Notes: a model not told the origin generated them from the letters alone. A DNA stretch of 64,000 bases from Neobacillus niacini (GCF_019749295.1 NZ_JACWFG010000020.1:52029-116028), one strand, 5' to 3'. Shown: positions 7,440 to 16,241, numbered from the stretch's first letter. Numbers and translations are program-made.

Positions 7440-8102
7440 ATGTTGGGGATTAGTGAAGGTGAACGATCCTTGAATCGTTATATCAGGTCCACTTTTCAGG
7501 CACTAGTTCATGCAATCATTCCACCCCATTATAGAAATAAAGATTTGTTTGGAACTGTTCAAGTGGCTGGAGCACAGGAATTACACGTTTATGAATATGT
7601 CATTTGGATATTAGAACATTCAATTTCCCTCCCGGTAAAAGAGCAGCTAAATTTAGTTAATGGTTCCATGTCTAAAGCGACTGCTGAATTACTGGACGCG
7701 GGAGCTGTTCAATTAATCCAGACGGGCCAGATTCTGTATCCTCTAAATGTAACTGAATTTTCTAGCGGGGGTCCATTTACTACGCTTTCTAAGGTGGATC
7801 GGTTAAGGGCTATAACCCTAATAGAACGACTTAATATTAATCTTGAAAACTTGAGCATTCCTTACAAAAGTAATCCGGAACTTGTTCGGGATATGATGGA
7901 TGTACTAAATGAACTCACTTTGTTTGGTCATTATTCGGAGTGGACGGCGTATGGAACCACACGACTATTTTCTCCTGAATATAGAAGAGTGGAACATTTT
8001 CCACATGGATGGTACCAGACAGGATATCCCGGTCCATCATTTGGATATCGGGATTTTCGCGGATTCTTAGCAACATATAAGCACAAGAAGGTGGATGACT
8101 AA
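7440..8102 (+). CDS. Small partner protein of a GMC oxidoreductase
   Basis: A 220-residue protein whose stop (8100-8102) abuts the ATG of the GMC oxidoreductase gene, so the two are surely co-translated. It starts LGISEGERSLNRYIRSTFQALVHAIIPPH and has a mainly helical body resembling, loosely, the small subunit (subunit 3) that accompanies GMC-type gluconate or sugar dehydrogenases. No cofactor motif and no clear Tat signal is visible. By position its likely role is maturation or membrane attachment of the flavoprotein. ATG 7440 is preceded by the weak site AAAGGG; a TGA six bases upstream in the same frame rules out an earlier start. Confidence 0.6.
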   Translation: MLGISEGERSLNRYIRSTFQALVHAIIPPHYRNKDLFGTVQVAGAQELHVYEYVIWILEHSISLPVKEQLNLVNGSMSKATAELLDAGAVQLIQTGQILYPLNVTEFSSGGPFTTLSKVDRLRAITLIERLNINLENLSIPYKSNPELVRDMMDVLNELTLFGHYSEWTAYGTTRLFSPEYRRVEHFPHGWYQTGYPGPSFGYRDFRGFLATYKHKKVDD

Positions 8103-9806
8103 ATGGCCAATCTGGACGTAATTGTAATTGGTGCAGGCGGCGGCGGTGCCGTTATTGCTAAAGAACTGGGAGAAAAGGGGTTAAATGTTTTGGTTTTAGA
8201 AGCTGGCCCCTGGTACGGGAATAAAAAGTGGCCAAATCCAAATTCACAGCAAGGAGCCCAATCTAGTTCAACATCAGAAGACTTGGACGTCATACTCTAT
8301 AAACAATTGTTGAACAAGTTTGAAATGAATATGAATGATTTAGTTTCAGGAAGATTCCGTTGGGGCCCGGCAGATCGAAGTCGTTCTCAATGGTTTCGGA
8401 ATGCTAAACAAAAAGGAATAATTTGGCAGTGTTCCGGTGTTGGAGGAACCACCCAAACCTATACGGCCAATTGTCCCCGGGCATATCCAGCGGCAATAGA
8501 TCAGGTCTGGCCGCTTTCTTACTGCGAACTTGTACCATATTATGAAAAGGTGGAAACGACATTACCGGTGAACTTCGCGGCCACGACGGCAAAGGAAGAA
8601 TTATTTTATTACGGTGCAAAGAAGGCAGGATGGAATTTGATTCCTACACTAGATGTAACAGTTCCAGGGTATAGACCGCAGCCGAATGCAATTTTGCCTC
8701 CCAATGAGAATATCACAAATCTAAACATCACGGTCGAACAATTGTCTTGGATGGAAGGTTGCACGCTTGCGGGCCACTGTATCAACGGTTGTCCGCATGG
8801 TCCATCTATAGATAAAATAGCAAAACGTTCCACAAATGTCAGCTATGTGCCTCTTGCCCTAAAGACAGGAAATGTCTGTATAAGACCAAATGCATTTGTT
8901 ATAAAAATAATAACAGAAAATACCGTTTCAAAAGGGCTGCATGCAGTTGGAGTGAAAATAAGGGATACTTGGACAGGTGAGCAGGAAGAGCTTAGGGCTG
9001 AAATTATAGTCATGGCCTCCGGAAGTATTGAAAGTCCACGACTTTGGTTAAATTCGGGGCTTCCTGTAAATCCATGGGTAGGAAGAGGTTTGGTTAATCA
9101 TTATATGGACTGGGTATCCGGGATATTTGATGAAAAGAATTTGATTCAAATATTGGGGACACCAGATGTTAATCCCTTTGTCGGGAATACATGCGGAGCA
9201 AGATTGGATTATCCCGGACTGGGTACCTTGCAGACGGTTGGGATGAGTCCGGGATTAACAGCTTCTTTTTATGGGCTGAGTGAGTCTGGATACTCTTTCC
9301 TGAACAAACCTAGCATGAATGATCCATGGGATATAAAGGGCCGTCTTTCAGGTTATGAATTAAAAGAAGCAATGGACTCCTACCGCAGAACTTTAAATAT
9401 ATTAGTAAGTACCGATGATGAGGTAGACCAGCGAAACGGGATTACTCTCGACCCTGTAATTAGTGATGAAAATGGATTTGTCCCAGTTGTAACGTATCGG
9501 CCAACTAAAAAATCCATTAGGAAACGAAGCGAACTGACTAAAATGGCAGCAGACCTATTACGAAAAGCAGGGGCAAAAAAAGTGATTTGGACAAATTGGC
9601 CAGCTGGAATGATGATTCATTTGGAAAGTACCATGCGGATGGGCTTTGTTGTTAATCAGGATTGCGAATCGTTTCAAGTAAAACGGTTATATATCGCTGA
9701 CAATAGTGTTCATTATAATAGTTTGGGCGGAGTCAATCCTACCCTTACGACTCAGGCATTGGCTACCCGTACAGCGGAAAAAGTGGTTGAAAAGTATTTT
9801 AATTAG
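8103..9806 (+). CDS. GMC-family FAD-dependent oxidoreductase
   Basis: A 567-residue flavoprotein. Residues 5-35 are the Rossmann FAD site (VIVIGAGGGGAVIAKEL, then VLVLEAGPWYG). Residues about 100-125 carry the second GMC signature region (CSGVGGTTQTYTANCPR). The C-terminus (residues 520-560) has the H-bearing IADNSVHYNSLGGVNPTLTTQALATR, with catalytic His and Asn as in glucose-methanol-choline enzymes. Several cysteines in CTLAGHCINGCPHGP (about 219-233) are reminiscent of sugar-acid dehydrogenase large subunits. The substrate is unknown; an alcohol or sugar/polyol is expected. It is encoded immediately after its small partner. Confidence 0.88.
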   Translation: MANLDVIVIGAGGGGAVIAKELGEKGLNVLVLEAGPWYGNKKWPNPNSQQGAQSSSTSEDLDVILYKQLLNKFEMNMNDLVSGRFRWGPADRSRSQWFRNAKQKGIIWQCSGVGGTTQTYTANCPRAYPAAIDQVWPLSYCELVPYYEKVETTLPVNFAATTAKEELFYYGAKKAGWNLIPTLDVTVPGYRPQPNAILPPNENITNLNITVEQLSWMEGCTLAGHCINGCPHGPSIDKIAKRSTNVSYVPLALKTGNVCIRPNAFVIKIITENTVSKGLHAVGVKIRDTWTGEQEELRAEIIVMASGSIESPRLWLNSGLPVNPWVGRGLVNHYMDWVSGIFDEKNLIQILGTPDVNPFVGNTCGARLDYPGLGTLQTVGMSPGLTASFYGLSESGYSFLNKPSMNDPWDIKGRLSGYELKEAMDSYRRTLNILVSTDDEVDQRNGITLDPVISDENGFVPVVTYRPTKKSIRKRSELTKMAADLLRKAGAKKVIWTNWPAGMMIHLESTMRMGFVVNQDCESFQVKRLYIADNSVHYNSLGGVNPTLTTQALATRTAEKVVEKYFN

Positions 9807-9873
9807 CATGCTTTATTAAATAAATGGAAAAGCTACCATCATAACATTTCTAAGTCTGGTGGGATTTTCTAAG

Positions 9874-10401
9874 ATGAAAGTATTCGAAGTAATTCAAGAT
9901 ATATTTCAACCCTTTATGGATGGTGAGAAAAGACCTTTAAATGTCATGGAGGTTTCTAACCTATGGTTTTTCCTTTTAGGTACTGAAATTACCATGAGAA
10001 ATGAGGAAATTGGGTACAATCTTGTCCAAGACCCGGAATTAAGACAAATTTTAAAGGATATAAAGGAAACTGTTCATATACCGATTAGAGACGAGCTTAA
10101 AGAGTTTCTGATGAAAGAAGGGGTTCCTTTTCCGCAATCAACCCCGGAAAAACCGGTAGGAGATTTTAAGAGTATTCCTGAGGGTGCGAAATTGAATGAT
10201 GAAGAAATGGCGAATTTAATGTCCTATAATCTTGCTATGGGTGTTAATACTGCAGCCAAGGGGCTTACTGAGTCTATTCGAGCGGATGTGGGCTTGATTT
10301 TTTCAAAAATAATCCTGAAGAAAACAACAGCCGGCTTAATTGTAAAACAGTACTTGGATAAACATGAGTGGCTGAGAATTCCTCCATATTACAAAGCATA
10401 A
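9874..10401 (+). CDS. DUF3231 family protein
   Basis: A 175-residue, mostly helical cytosolic protein. Features of the DUF3231 family are the NVMEVSNLWFFLLGTEITMRNEE opening helix, HIPIRDELKEFLMKEGVPFP, and a C-terminal IVKQYLDKHEWLRIPPYYK. The family resembles ferritin-like/CotF-like helical bundles and is common in spore formers; no biochemical role is established. GTG 9859 is possible, but GGTGGG at 9858-9863 makes a better ribosome site for ATG 9874. It stands 67 bp after the GMC gene and may be in the same transcript. A longer two-repeat DUF3231 protein lies at 22443-23447. Confidence 0.75.
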   Translation: MKVFEVIQDIFQPFMDGEKRPLNVMEVSNLWFFLLGTEITMRNEEIGYNLVQDPELRQILKDIKETVHIPIRDELKEFLMKEGVPFPQSTPEKPVGDFKSIPEGAKLNDEEMANLMSYNLAMGVNTAAKGLTESIRADVGLIFSKIILKKTTAGLIVKQYLDKHEWLRIPPYYKA

Positions 10402-10428
10402 CTTGATTGAGAAATATGATTAAAACAA

Positions 10429-10460
10429 AAGGTCACAAAAATTTGTGGCTTTTGTTTTCC
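10429..10460 (+). terminator. Terminator after DUF3231 gene
   Basis: Stem GTCACAAA/TTTGTGGC with a 2-nt A loop, followed by TTTTGTTTT. Confidence 0.65.
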
Positions 10461-10491
10461 AAACAATAAATTGGGATTTAGACTTTTGCCC

Positions 10492-10543
10492 TTGACAATA
10501 TTGTTGGATTTGCATAATATTTATTTATTAATCAATAAATAAA
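10492..10543 (+). promoter_or_regulatory. TetR gene promoter with operator copy 1
   Basis: TTGACA (10492-10497), 17 bp, TAATAT (10515-10520), then the perfect palindrome TTTATTTATT-AATC-AATAAATAAA (10520-10543) covering the expected transcription start. The same arms recur twice before the downstream membrane-protein gene, so this is the probable autoregulatory site of the TetR protein. Confidence 0.8.
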
Positions 10544-10560
10544 TTAGGATGGTAGCAAAC

Positions 10561-11076
10561 ATGGCAGTCCGAGAAGATAAAAAGGAAATCATAATAGAAA
10601 ATGCAGTAGGAGTATTTGCAGAAAGGGGGTATTATAAAGCAACCACTGCAATGGTTGCAAAGGCTGCTGGAGTGACACAGCCATATGTGTTTCATTTTTT
10701 TGAAAACAAAGAAGAACTTTTCAAAGCAGTTATAGATCGAGCATTTAGCCGTATTTATGATACTTTTGCACAAGTGAATGCACCTGCAGATCAATTAATC
10801 GAAACCATGGGGCATGCTTTTGAACAAATTATCCAAACCCACCGTGATGAAGTATTGATGGTTATGCAGGCACATGCCATTTCTGAATCGGGTATTCGAG
10901 AACATGTAAGCAGTATGTTTCTCAAAATTTTTGAATCGCTAACTTTGAAATTTGAAAATGCAGGCATTCCAAATGCAAGGGAAACAGCCTCCCAGTTTAT
11001 TGGCAATGGACTATTAATTACGTTAGCAGAAGTACTGAAATTACCTCAGTTAATCGCTGGCATAGATAACTGTTAA
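10561..11076 (+). CDS. TetR/AcrR-family repressor
   Basis: A 171-residue regulator. Residues 1-50 are the TetR DNA-binding domain (KKEIIIENAVGVFAERGYYKATTAMVAKAAGV with the helix-turn-helix, then TQPYVFHFFENKEELF). Residues 60-171 are the helical ligand/dimer domain, somewhat shorter than the usual 190-residue total. ATG 10561 is preferred; ATG 10549 is also in frame but overlaps the only candidate ribosome site. Its promoter and the region before the following gene carry the same TTATTTATT palindrome, so it very probably represses both itself and the membrane protein at 11224. Confidence 0.85.
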   Translation: MAVREDKKEIIIENAVGVFAERGYYKATTAMVAKAAGVTQPYVFHFFENKEELFKAVIDRAFSRIYDTFAQVNAPADQLIETMGHAFEQIIQTHRDEVLMVMQAHAISESGIREHVSSMFLKIFESLTLKFENAGIPNARETASQFIGNGLLITLAEVLKLPQLIAGIDNC

Positions 11077-11078
11077 AA

Positions 11079-11102
11079 AGGAGCAATTTGCGCTCTTTTT
11101 TA
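11079..11102 (+). terminator. Weak terminator after the TetR gene
   Basis: GAGC/GCTC stem with a short loop followed by six T residues. The short stem suggests partial readthrough into the membrane-protein gene. Confidence 0.5.
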
Positions 11103-11107
11103 TAGTA

Positions 11108-11129
11108 TTATTTATTGATTAATAAATAA
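11108..11129. promoter_or_regulatory. TetR operator copy 2
   Basis: TTATTTATT-GATT-AATAAATAA, perfect 9-bp arms with the same arm sequence and 4-bp spacer as the operator at the TetR promoter. It lies before the poly-T tract. Confidence 0.75.
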
Positions 11130-11139
11130 ATTAAACTGT

Positions 11140-11173
<34 letters not shown>

Positions 11174-11178
11174 AACTA

Positions 11179-11200
11179 TTATTTATTGATTGATAAATAA
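11179..11200. promoter_or_regulatory. TetR operator copy 3
   Basis: TTATTTATT-GATT-GATAAATAA, the same palindrome with one mismatch, centred 71 bp after copy 2 and 34 bp before the membrane-protein start codon. Confidence 0.7.
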
Positions 11201-11223
11201 ATAAACTGGAAGAGGGTCCTTAT

Positions 11224-12123
11224 ATGTCAAAGTTTGCGAAGGCTAGTCAAATTGAAAATGAACCAACTGTTAAGCTGTTTGAAGGAGAAAGAGCACTAGT
11301 TATTATAGGTATATTCGGATTTATACTTTCGGCTGGAATAGCCATTTATATGTTTTTTCGAAGTTCGATTATCTTACCAGAAGGAAATGTGAAGGATGCC
11401 TTTTCTTTTAATGCAGCTATCGGAACTTATATTTTATCAATCGCTGCCATTCTGCCTTTAACTAGGTTTAATACAGCCAGAAGGAAAGTGGTGCGAGGGC
11501 TATTTATTTTTACAAGCTTATATTCTTATACCATAGAAACAGTTCAAAACTTTAGAGGAATAAGTCCGAGGTTTTCTCGTGAAGGAACAGTTGTTGATAT
11601 GGCTGCTGGGATCCTATTTGGAGTTGTTTCACTGGTATTAGTTGGCTTGGCGGTAGTACTTACAGTCCATTTCTTTCGATTGAAAAAGCCTTCTCAACGC
11701 CCTTTGTTAATAATGGGGATCCGATATGCATTTATCTCGGTCTTAACAGCGAATATTGCGGGTCTATGGATGATTCTTCTCCAGGACCGGCTTACGGGAG
11801 TGACAGGAAATATAATTGTTTTACATGGAATTGGATTTCATGCACTGCAAACATTGATTCTGCCTGCTTGGCTATTGGAAAAGGCCGTGATAAATGAAAG
11901 GTTTAAACGAAGACTGATTCATGCTGGCTGTATTGCATGGCTGTTAATGATTTTTATGATAGGTATCCAAACTGCATTAGGGGAATCAGTTTTCGAGTTA
12001 ACGCCATTACCAATTATTGCATGCCTATTCTTTCTAATCTGGTTTGGGACAGTAGTAGTTGCATGTATGTTGTCTATAAAAAAAAGAAAAGAGCTTACTG
12101 TTACTGCAAAGGTGCTGGAGTGA
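11224..12123 (+). CDS. Polytopic membrane protein of unknown function
   Basis: A 299-residue protein with about eight hydrophobic segments (near residues 25-45, 60-80, 90-110, 130-150, 160-185, 200-215, 230-250, 265-285) separated by short charged loops. I do not recognise the family. GAAGAGGG (11209-11216) lies 7 nt before ATG 11224. Paired TetR operators just upstream indicate control by the neighbouring repressor, so a transport or membrane-stress role is plausible. The last residues KKRKELTVTAKVLE are encoded by DNA that matches the 52-bp repeat array that follows, and the stop codon lies within the first repeat unit; the native C-terminus may have been altered by the array. Confidence 0.7.
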   Translation: MSKFAKASQIENEPTVKLFEGERALVIIGIFGFILSAGIAIYMFFRSSIILPEGNVKDAFSFNAAIGTYILSIAAILPLTRFNTARRKVVRGLFIFTSLYSYTIETVQNFRGISPRFSREGTVVDMAAGILFGVVSLVLVGLAVVLTVHFFRLKKPSQRPLLIMGIRYAFISVLTANIAGLWMILLQDRLTGVTGNIIVLHGIGFHALQTLILPAWLLEKAVINERFKRRLIHAGCIAWLLMIFMIGIQTALGESVFELTPLPIIACLFFLIWFGTVVVACMLSIKKRKELTVTAKVLE

Positions 12124-12330
12124 CCGAAGTTGAAAAAGAAGAGGATACTCGGACACTGCAGAGGTGCTGGAGTGACCGAGAGTAAAAAAGAAAAGGGTAC
12201 CCGGTCAATGCAGGGGTGCTGGAGTGACCGAAGGTAAAAAAGAAGAGGGTACTCGGTCAATGCAGAGGAGCTGGAGTGACCGAAGGTAAAAAGAAAAGTG
12301 TGCTCGGTCAATGTAGAGGGCTCGCAGTCA
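12111..12330. repeat. 52-bp tandem array 1 (TGACCG core)
   Basis: Four units start at 12111, 12163, 12215 and 12267, each 52 bp, followed by a decayed fifth from about 12318. Each unit begins GGTGCTGGAGTGACCG (with small changes), has a purine-rich middle, and contains TCGGTCA, so TGACCGA and TCGGTCA form an inverted repeat inside the unit. About 30 bp before 12111 also resemble the second half of a unit. The first unit contains the stop codon of the upstream gene. Arrays with the same period and core but different units lie at 37.3 and 42.9 kb. Confidence 0.92.
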
Positions 12331-12440
12331 CTATTTTTCCAACCATTTAAGCTTCTTTCAAAAAAAATAAATCTCCTAGTTCAAATATTGCTACAATAGT
12401 AGATAGAGAAGTTAAAGGTTCCAATTGCGGAGGTTTTTCG

Positions 12441-14045
12441 ATGCGAACTCAACGTTTTAAGTTAAGTACAATCATTATTTTCTTCGTATGTTTGGTTGTA
12501 CTGGTATCATTAATGATTACGGACTTATTGATCAGTAATACGGTAAGTGAAAATATTAGAAAACATCAAGATGAGAAAGCGAGGATGGTGGCGAGAACTG
12601 TTGCAACCTCTCAGATTATAATAGATGCCTTGGAGGACGACCAGAAAACTAAGGTGATTCAGGACTATACAAAGGAGATTCAATCTGCCACCGACATGAT
12701 GTTTATTGTGGTCATGGACATGAATGGGATTCGGCGATCACACCCTAATCCAGAACAAATTGGCAAACACTTTGTTGGCGGAGATGAAAAGGAAGCACTT
12801 AAGGGGAAAGAGTACGTATCAAGCTCCCGCGGGACATTAGGAGAATCTTTACGAGCCTTTACACCAATCTATAACAAGACTGGTGAACAGATTGGTGTGG
12901 CTGCTGTAGGCATATCTCTAACTAGTGTAGAAGAAGCACTTGGAAGAAGCCATCGAAGTATTCTTACTGTCACGATATTAGGTTTACTTGTTGGGGTCCT
13001 TGGTGCTATTTTACTGGCTAGATATATTAAAAGAATCTTATTTGGACTTGAACCCTTTGCGATTGCCAAGATTTTTGAAGAGCGGAGCACGATGCTTCAA
13101 TCTGTACATGAGGGAATTATTGCCGTCGATCATGAACAAAGGATTACACTGGTCAATCAATCTGCACGGCATATCTTTCATAAGGCAGGACTATCTCAAG
13201 ACCCGATTGGCATGAAAATTCATGAATATTTGCCATCAACCAGACTTGATCAAGTTCTTGAGACAGGTAAACCTGAATTGGATGAAGAACAAATGATTAA
13301 CGGCATTTCCATACTCGTTAATCGAGTTCCGCTAGTTGTGAATGGTGAGGTGGTCGGAGCCATTTCAACTTTCCGGGACAAGAGTGATGTCAAGCAATTG
13401 GCAGAGCAATTAACAGGCGTGAAAACCTATGCGGAAGCGCTTCGTGCACAGTCCCATGAATTTATGAATCGCCTGCATGTTATTCTTGGAATGGTGCAAA
13501 TGAAATACTACAATGATTTGTCAGATTATATTCGTACGTTAGTTGGGCACCAAAATCAGGAGATTGGAAATCTTGCTCAGCAAATTAAAGATCCTGCACT
13601 GGCCGGGTTTCTTATGGGGAAATTAAGCTATGCAAGGGAAGAAAATGTTCAGTTAATGATTGAAGTTAATTCGGTAATTCCTGAGCCGGCGGACCCTAAG
13701 ATTGTTCATGAGTTAATCACGATACTTGGTAATTTGATAGATAATGCCATTGAAGCGATGGCTGATTCTAGTGATAAAATACTTGATGTTACTCTTCAGT
13801 ATTGTGATAAATTCTTAACAATGGAAGTTTTGGATTCTGGACCTGGAATTTCAGAAGAGTATCAAAAAAGTGTACTTGAAAAGGGTTATTCCACAAAAGG
13901 GGAAAATCGTGGCTATGGCCTTTATCTCGTTAAAAAAAGCATTGAAAGCTTAAGCGGGGAATGGACCATTGATTCTAAATTATTGCTAGGAACAGAGATT
14001 CATATACGCATTCCATACGAAGCAAAGGGGTGGAATCATGATTAA
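12441..14045 (+). CDS. Sensor histidine kinase, DcuS/CitA family (C4-dicarboxylate sensing)
   Basis: A 534-residue membrane kinase. Residues about 12-32 are the first membrane helix, 35-170 an extracytoplasmic PDC/Cache-like sensor typical of CitA/DcuS (MMFIVVMDMNGIRRSHPNPEQIG; SSRGTLGESLRAFTPIYN), about 175-195 the second helix, about 215-320 a cytosolic PAS domain, and 330-534 the kinase core. The phosphorylated His is H339 (AQSHEFMNRLHVI); the ATPase has NLIDNAIEA, DSGPGI and GYGLYLVKK. Its gene overlaps that of its response regulator by 8 bp. With dctA just beyond, dicarboxylate sensing is likely. ATG 12441 has GGAGGT 8 nt upstream. Confidence 0.9.
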   Translation: MRTQRFKLSTIIIFFVCLVVLVSLMITDLLISNTVSENIRKHQDEKARMVARTVATSQIIIDALEDDQKTKVIQDYTKEIQSATDMMFIVVMDMNGIRRSHPNPEQIGKHFVGGDEKEALKGKEYVSSSRGTLGESLRAFTPIYNKTGEQIGVAAVGISLTSVEEALGRSHRSILTVTILGLLVGVLGAILLARYIKRILFGLEPFAIAKIFEERSTMLQSVHEGIIAVDHEQRITLVNQSARHIFHKAGLSQDPIGMKIHEYLPSTRLDQVLETGKPELDEEQMINGISILVNRVPLVVNGEVVGAISTFRDKSDVKQLAEQLTGVKTYAEALRAQSHEFMNRLHVILGMVQMKYYNDLSDYIRTLVGHQNQEIGNLAQQIKDPALAGFLMGKLSYAREENVQLMIEVNSVIPEPADPKIVHELITILGNLIDNAIEAMADSSDKILDVTLQYCDKFLTMEVLDSGPGISEEYQKSVLEKGYSTKGENRGYGLYLVKKSIESLSGEWTIDSKLLLGTEIHIRIPYEAKGWNHD

Positions 14046-14751
14046 GGTTCTAATAGTCGAAGATGATCCAATGGTAGCGGAGTTTAATAAACGGTATCTT
14101 AAAGAATTGAGTGGATTTTGTTTATCTGGCATTGTCCATAACGTAAAGGATGCAAAAGAGTTTCTTAACGATGAACAGGTAGATCTGATTTTACTTGATG
14201 TCTATATGCCAGGGGGTAATGGTCTAGAACTGCTTCATTTTATTAGAGAACAGAATATTGCAGTCGATGTTATTTTAATTACAGCCGCAGCCGACACAGA
14301 AAAAGTTCAAACTGCACTTAGACTTGGCGCAGTCGATTATTTAATCAAGCCCTTTGAGTTTGAAAGGTTTAGCCAGGCATTAGTCCATTACCAAGAAAAA
14401 AATGCCCTTTTTGGCAGTAAAAAAGTTTTGAACCAAGAGGATTTAGACAATAGGTTACTACACTCGGAACAGAGACAATCTGGGGAATCAATAGAAGAAT
14501 TGCCTAAAGGTTTAACCAGCAGTACGCTGCAAATCATCATGACCGTAATACAGTCAAAAGAAGGAAGCTTATTTTCAACCGATGAGATTGCTGAGAGTAC
14601 TTTAATATCAAGAGTATCGGTCCGGAAATACTTGAAATATCTAACCCAGCTGGGTGTGCTCGAAGAATCGTTAACGTATGGGATTGGAAGACCCGTTTAT
14701 TATTACATATTGAAAAAGGATAAGCTTAATCAAGTTTCTAATTATTTGTGA
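14038..14751 (+). CDS. Response regulator, DctR/CitT/MalR family
   Basis: A 237-residue partner of the preceding kinase. Residues 1-122 are the receiver domain with acidic pocket E8/D9/D10, phospho-acceptor Asp54 (LILLDVYMPGG) and Lys104 (DYLIKPFEF). Residues about 160-230 hold a helix-turn-helix (STDEIAESTLISRVSVRKYLKYL) of the CitB-type family. It is predicted to activate dicarboxylate uptake genes; the closest candidate target is dctA at 16242-17495 on the other strand. Translation is coupled to the kinase by an 8-bp overlap. A strong terminator follows. Confidence 0.9.
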   Translation: MIKVLIVEDDPMVAEFNKRYLKELSGFCLSGIVHNVKDAKEFLNDEQVDLILLDVYMPGGNGLELLHFIREQNIAVDVILITAAADTEKVQTALRLGAVDYLIKPFEFERFSQALVHYQEKNALFGSKKVLNQEDLDNRLLHSEQRQSGESIEELPKGLTSSTLQIIMTVIQSKEGSLFSTDEIAESTLISRVSVRKYLKYLTQLGVLEESLTYGIGRPVYYYILKKDKLNQVSNYL

Positions 14752-14752
14752 A

Positions 14753-14777
14753 AAAGTGGCTGCTGCCACTTTTTTTA
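14753..14777 (+). terminator. Terminator of the two-component operon
   Basis: Perfect stem AAAGTGGC (14753-14760)/GCCACTTT (14765-14772) ending in seven T residues. Confidence 0.85.
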
Positions 14778-14787
14778 TGCAGATTTT

Positions 14788-15330
14788 TTAAGAATAGAGA
14801 GCTACACCTACTAAGCCAGAAAGAATAATCACATAGACCGGATTCCAACGGAGTTTAAATAAGGCAAATAAAGATAGCCCAAAGATGAGGATTAAACTTA
14901 TCGAACGGAATGATACCTCTAGGATAATCATGTTACTAGCCAGAGCAAATTTAATAGCTGCGAAAATAATTAGGCTCGTAACGATAGGTTTTAATCCGTA
15001 AAACATTCTTTCAACGATTGGATTATGGTGGAGTTTAGTAAAACAGGCTGCCACCGCGATGACTAAGATTAGGGAGGGAAGCAAAATAGCAAATGCAGAT
15101 ACAAGTGCTCCGTTTATGCCTGCAGCTGAATATCCTATTAAAATAGCACTATTGGCTGCAACAGGCCCAGGAGACATTCCTGCAATCGCGATGATATTCG
15201 TCAACTTCTCTGCAGACATCCACCCGTATTGTGTTACTCCTGTTTCCATAATGGGTAACATCGCGTAGCCGCCGCCAAAGGAGACAAAGCCCATTAAAAA
15301 AAACGTATGAAAAAGTTCCCACAGTACCAT
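14788..15330 (-). CDS. Chromate transporter ChrA-domain protein, second half (copy 1)
   Basis: A 180-residue membrane protein, one half of a split short-chain chromate (CHR family) transporter. It has the CHR features FFLMGFVSFGGGYAMLP, IAGMSPGPVAANSA and the hydrophobic C-terminal repeats. CHR pairs export or exchange chromate/sulfate-like oxyanions; some relatives carry other anions. Start ATG 15330 follows AAGGAGG at good spacing; a longer frame to 15351 has none. It lies 21 bp after the other half (15352-15975), with which it must act as a heterodimer. A paralogue with the same length and order is at 17758-18300. Confidence 0.85.
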   Translation of the reverse strand: MVLWELFHTFFLMGFVSFGGGYAMLPIMETGVTQYGWMSAEKLTNIIAIAGMSPGPVAANSAILIGYSAAGINGALVSAFAILLPSLILVIAVAACFTKLHHNPIVERMFYGLKPIVTSLIIFAAIKFALASNMIILEVSFRSISLILIFGLSLFALFKLRWNPVYVIILSGLVGVALYS

Positions 15331-15351
15331 TTGAGATACACCTCCTTGCAC

Positions 15352-15975
15352 TTAAATACCAGCACCCATGTAATAATCAGGATTATTGGTGGGATCATCT
15401 TCCTTGTTTTTCTTCATCTCAGTGTCATATCCTAATTTTTTCTTTATATAAATGGCGATTATTCCAGTTATGGCTCCTAGAAAAATCACTAAAATCGGAT
15501 GGATGAAAAATAGAAGAGGGACCCCGGCAGCCATGATAAAGAATGTAGTCTTATCTGTAATCGCTGTTTTTGCAATTTTAATAGCTGCGTACACAATAAT
15601 CGCAACAATGGTGACCCGTATGGATATAAATGCCGCTTCTAATTTTGGATTGTCATGAATGTGAAAATAGGAAATCCCAAAAGCGAGAACAATCAAAAAG
15701 GTAGGCAGCGAAACACCAAACATAGCAGCTAATGCTCCTCTTATTCCTCCTATTCGGTGTCCGATAAATGTGGCAGAATTCACTGCAACCGCACCTGGAA
15801 CCGTTTGAGATAAAGCAATGACATCAGTAATTTCCTCAGTTGTTAACCATTTCTTCTTATCAACAATTTCTTTTATGATTAAAGGGACCATCGCAAAACC
15901 CCCGCCAAACGTAACAGGGCTAATCCTAAAAAATGTCCAAAAAATCTGAAACAACAATCTCGTATCAGCCTTCAT
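15352..15975 (-). CDS. Chromate transporter ChrA-domain protein, first half (copy 1)
   Basis: A 207-residue CHR-family half-transporter: FFRISPVTFGGGFAMVPL, the VIALSQTVPGAVAVNSATF motif, and six or so hydrophobic segments; the tail is charged (EMKKNKEDDPTNNPD) and ends GAGI. ATG 15975 has GAAGGAT 7 nt upstream and gives exactly the length of paralogue 18320-18943; the frame could extend to 16023 but without a ribosome site. It is first in a two-gene operon with 14788-15330. Confidence 0.85.
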   Translation of the reverse strand: MKADTRLLFQIFWTFFRISPVTFGGGFAMVPLIIKEIVDKKKWLTTEEITDVIALSQTVPGAVAVNSATFIGHRIGGIRGALAAMFGVSLPTFLIVLAFGISYFHIHDNPKLEAAFISIRVTIVAIIVYAAIKIAKTAITDKTTFFIMAAGVPLLFFIHPILVIFLGAITGIIAIYIKKKLGYDTEMKKNKEDDPTNNPDYYMGAGI

Positions 15976-16110
15976 ACATATCCTTCTTTCCACAAGGTCA
16001 AAAGAAAACAAAGTCCCAATCAACCTATGAGTCTAACAACATATATAAAGGTACCAAAAGAGAGACGTTGGGTAAATAGAAACAAATGTAAATTGTAATA
16101 GTTATTAATT

Positions 16111-16182
16111 GGTGACAGGCACCAAGGTGACACCCAAAGGGTGTTCACCGCCCGTGGACACTGTCCGCCTCAGGTGGACAGT
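16111..16182. repeat. GGTGACAGGCACC / CGTGGACA composite repeat
   Basis: GGTGACAGGCACC (16111-16123) is followed by a GGTGACACCC..GGGTGTTCACC hairpin and by CGTGGACACTGTCC...GGTGGACAGT (16153-16182), itself an inverted repeat. The same two modules occur in inverted order at 51611-51662, and the first as part of a terminator at 41749-41761. GC-rich compared with its surroundings; a dispersed REP-like repeat. Confidence 0.8.
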
Positions 16183-16205
16183 GGAGAAAAGGGGGGAAGG
16201 GAATG

Positions 16206-16237
16206 AAAAAATGTGAGCCGGAGGGGCTCACATTTTT
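16206..16237 (-). terminator. Terminator of dctA
   Basis: On the minus strand, a stem AATGTGAGCC/GGCTCACATT with a CTCC-like loop is followed by T residues. Confidence 0.85.
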
Positions 16238-16241
16238 GCTC

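Noticed and set aside
11919..12311. Long minus-strand open frame (130 codons) across array 1
   Set aside because: Its repeats come only from the 52-bp array having few stops; it has no ribosome site and overlaps the membrane-protein gene.
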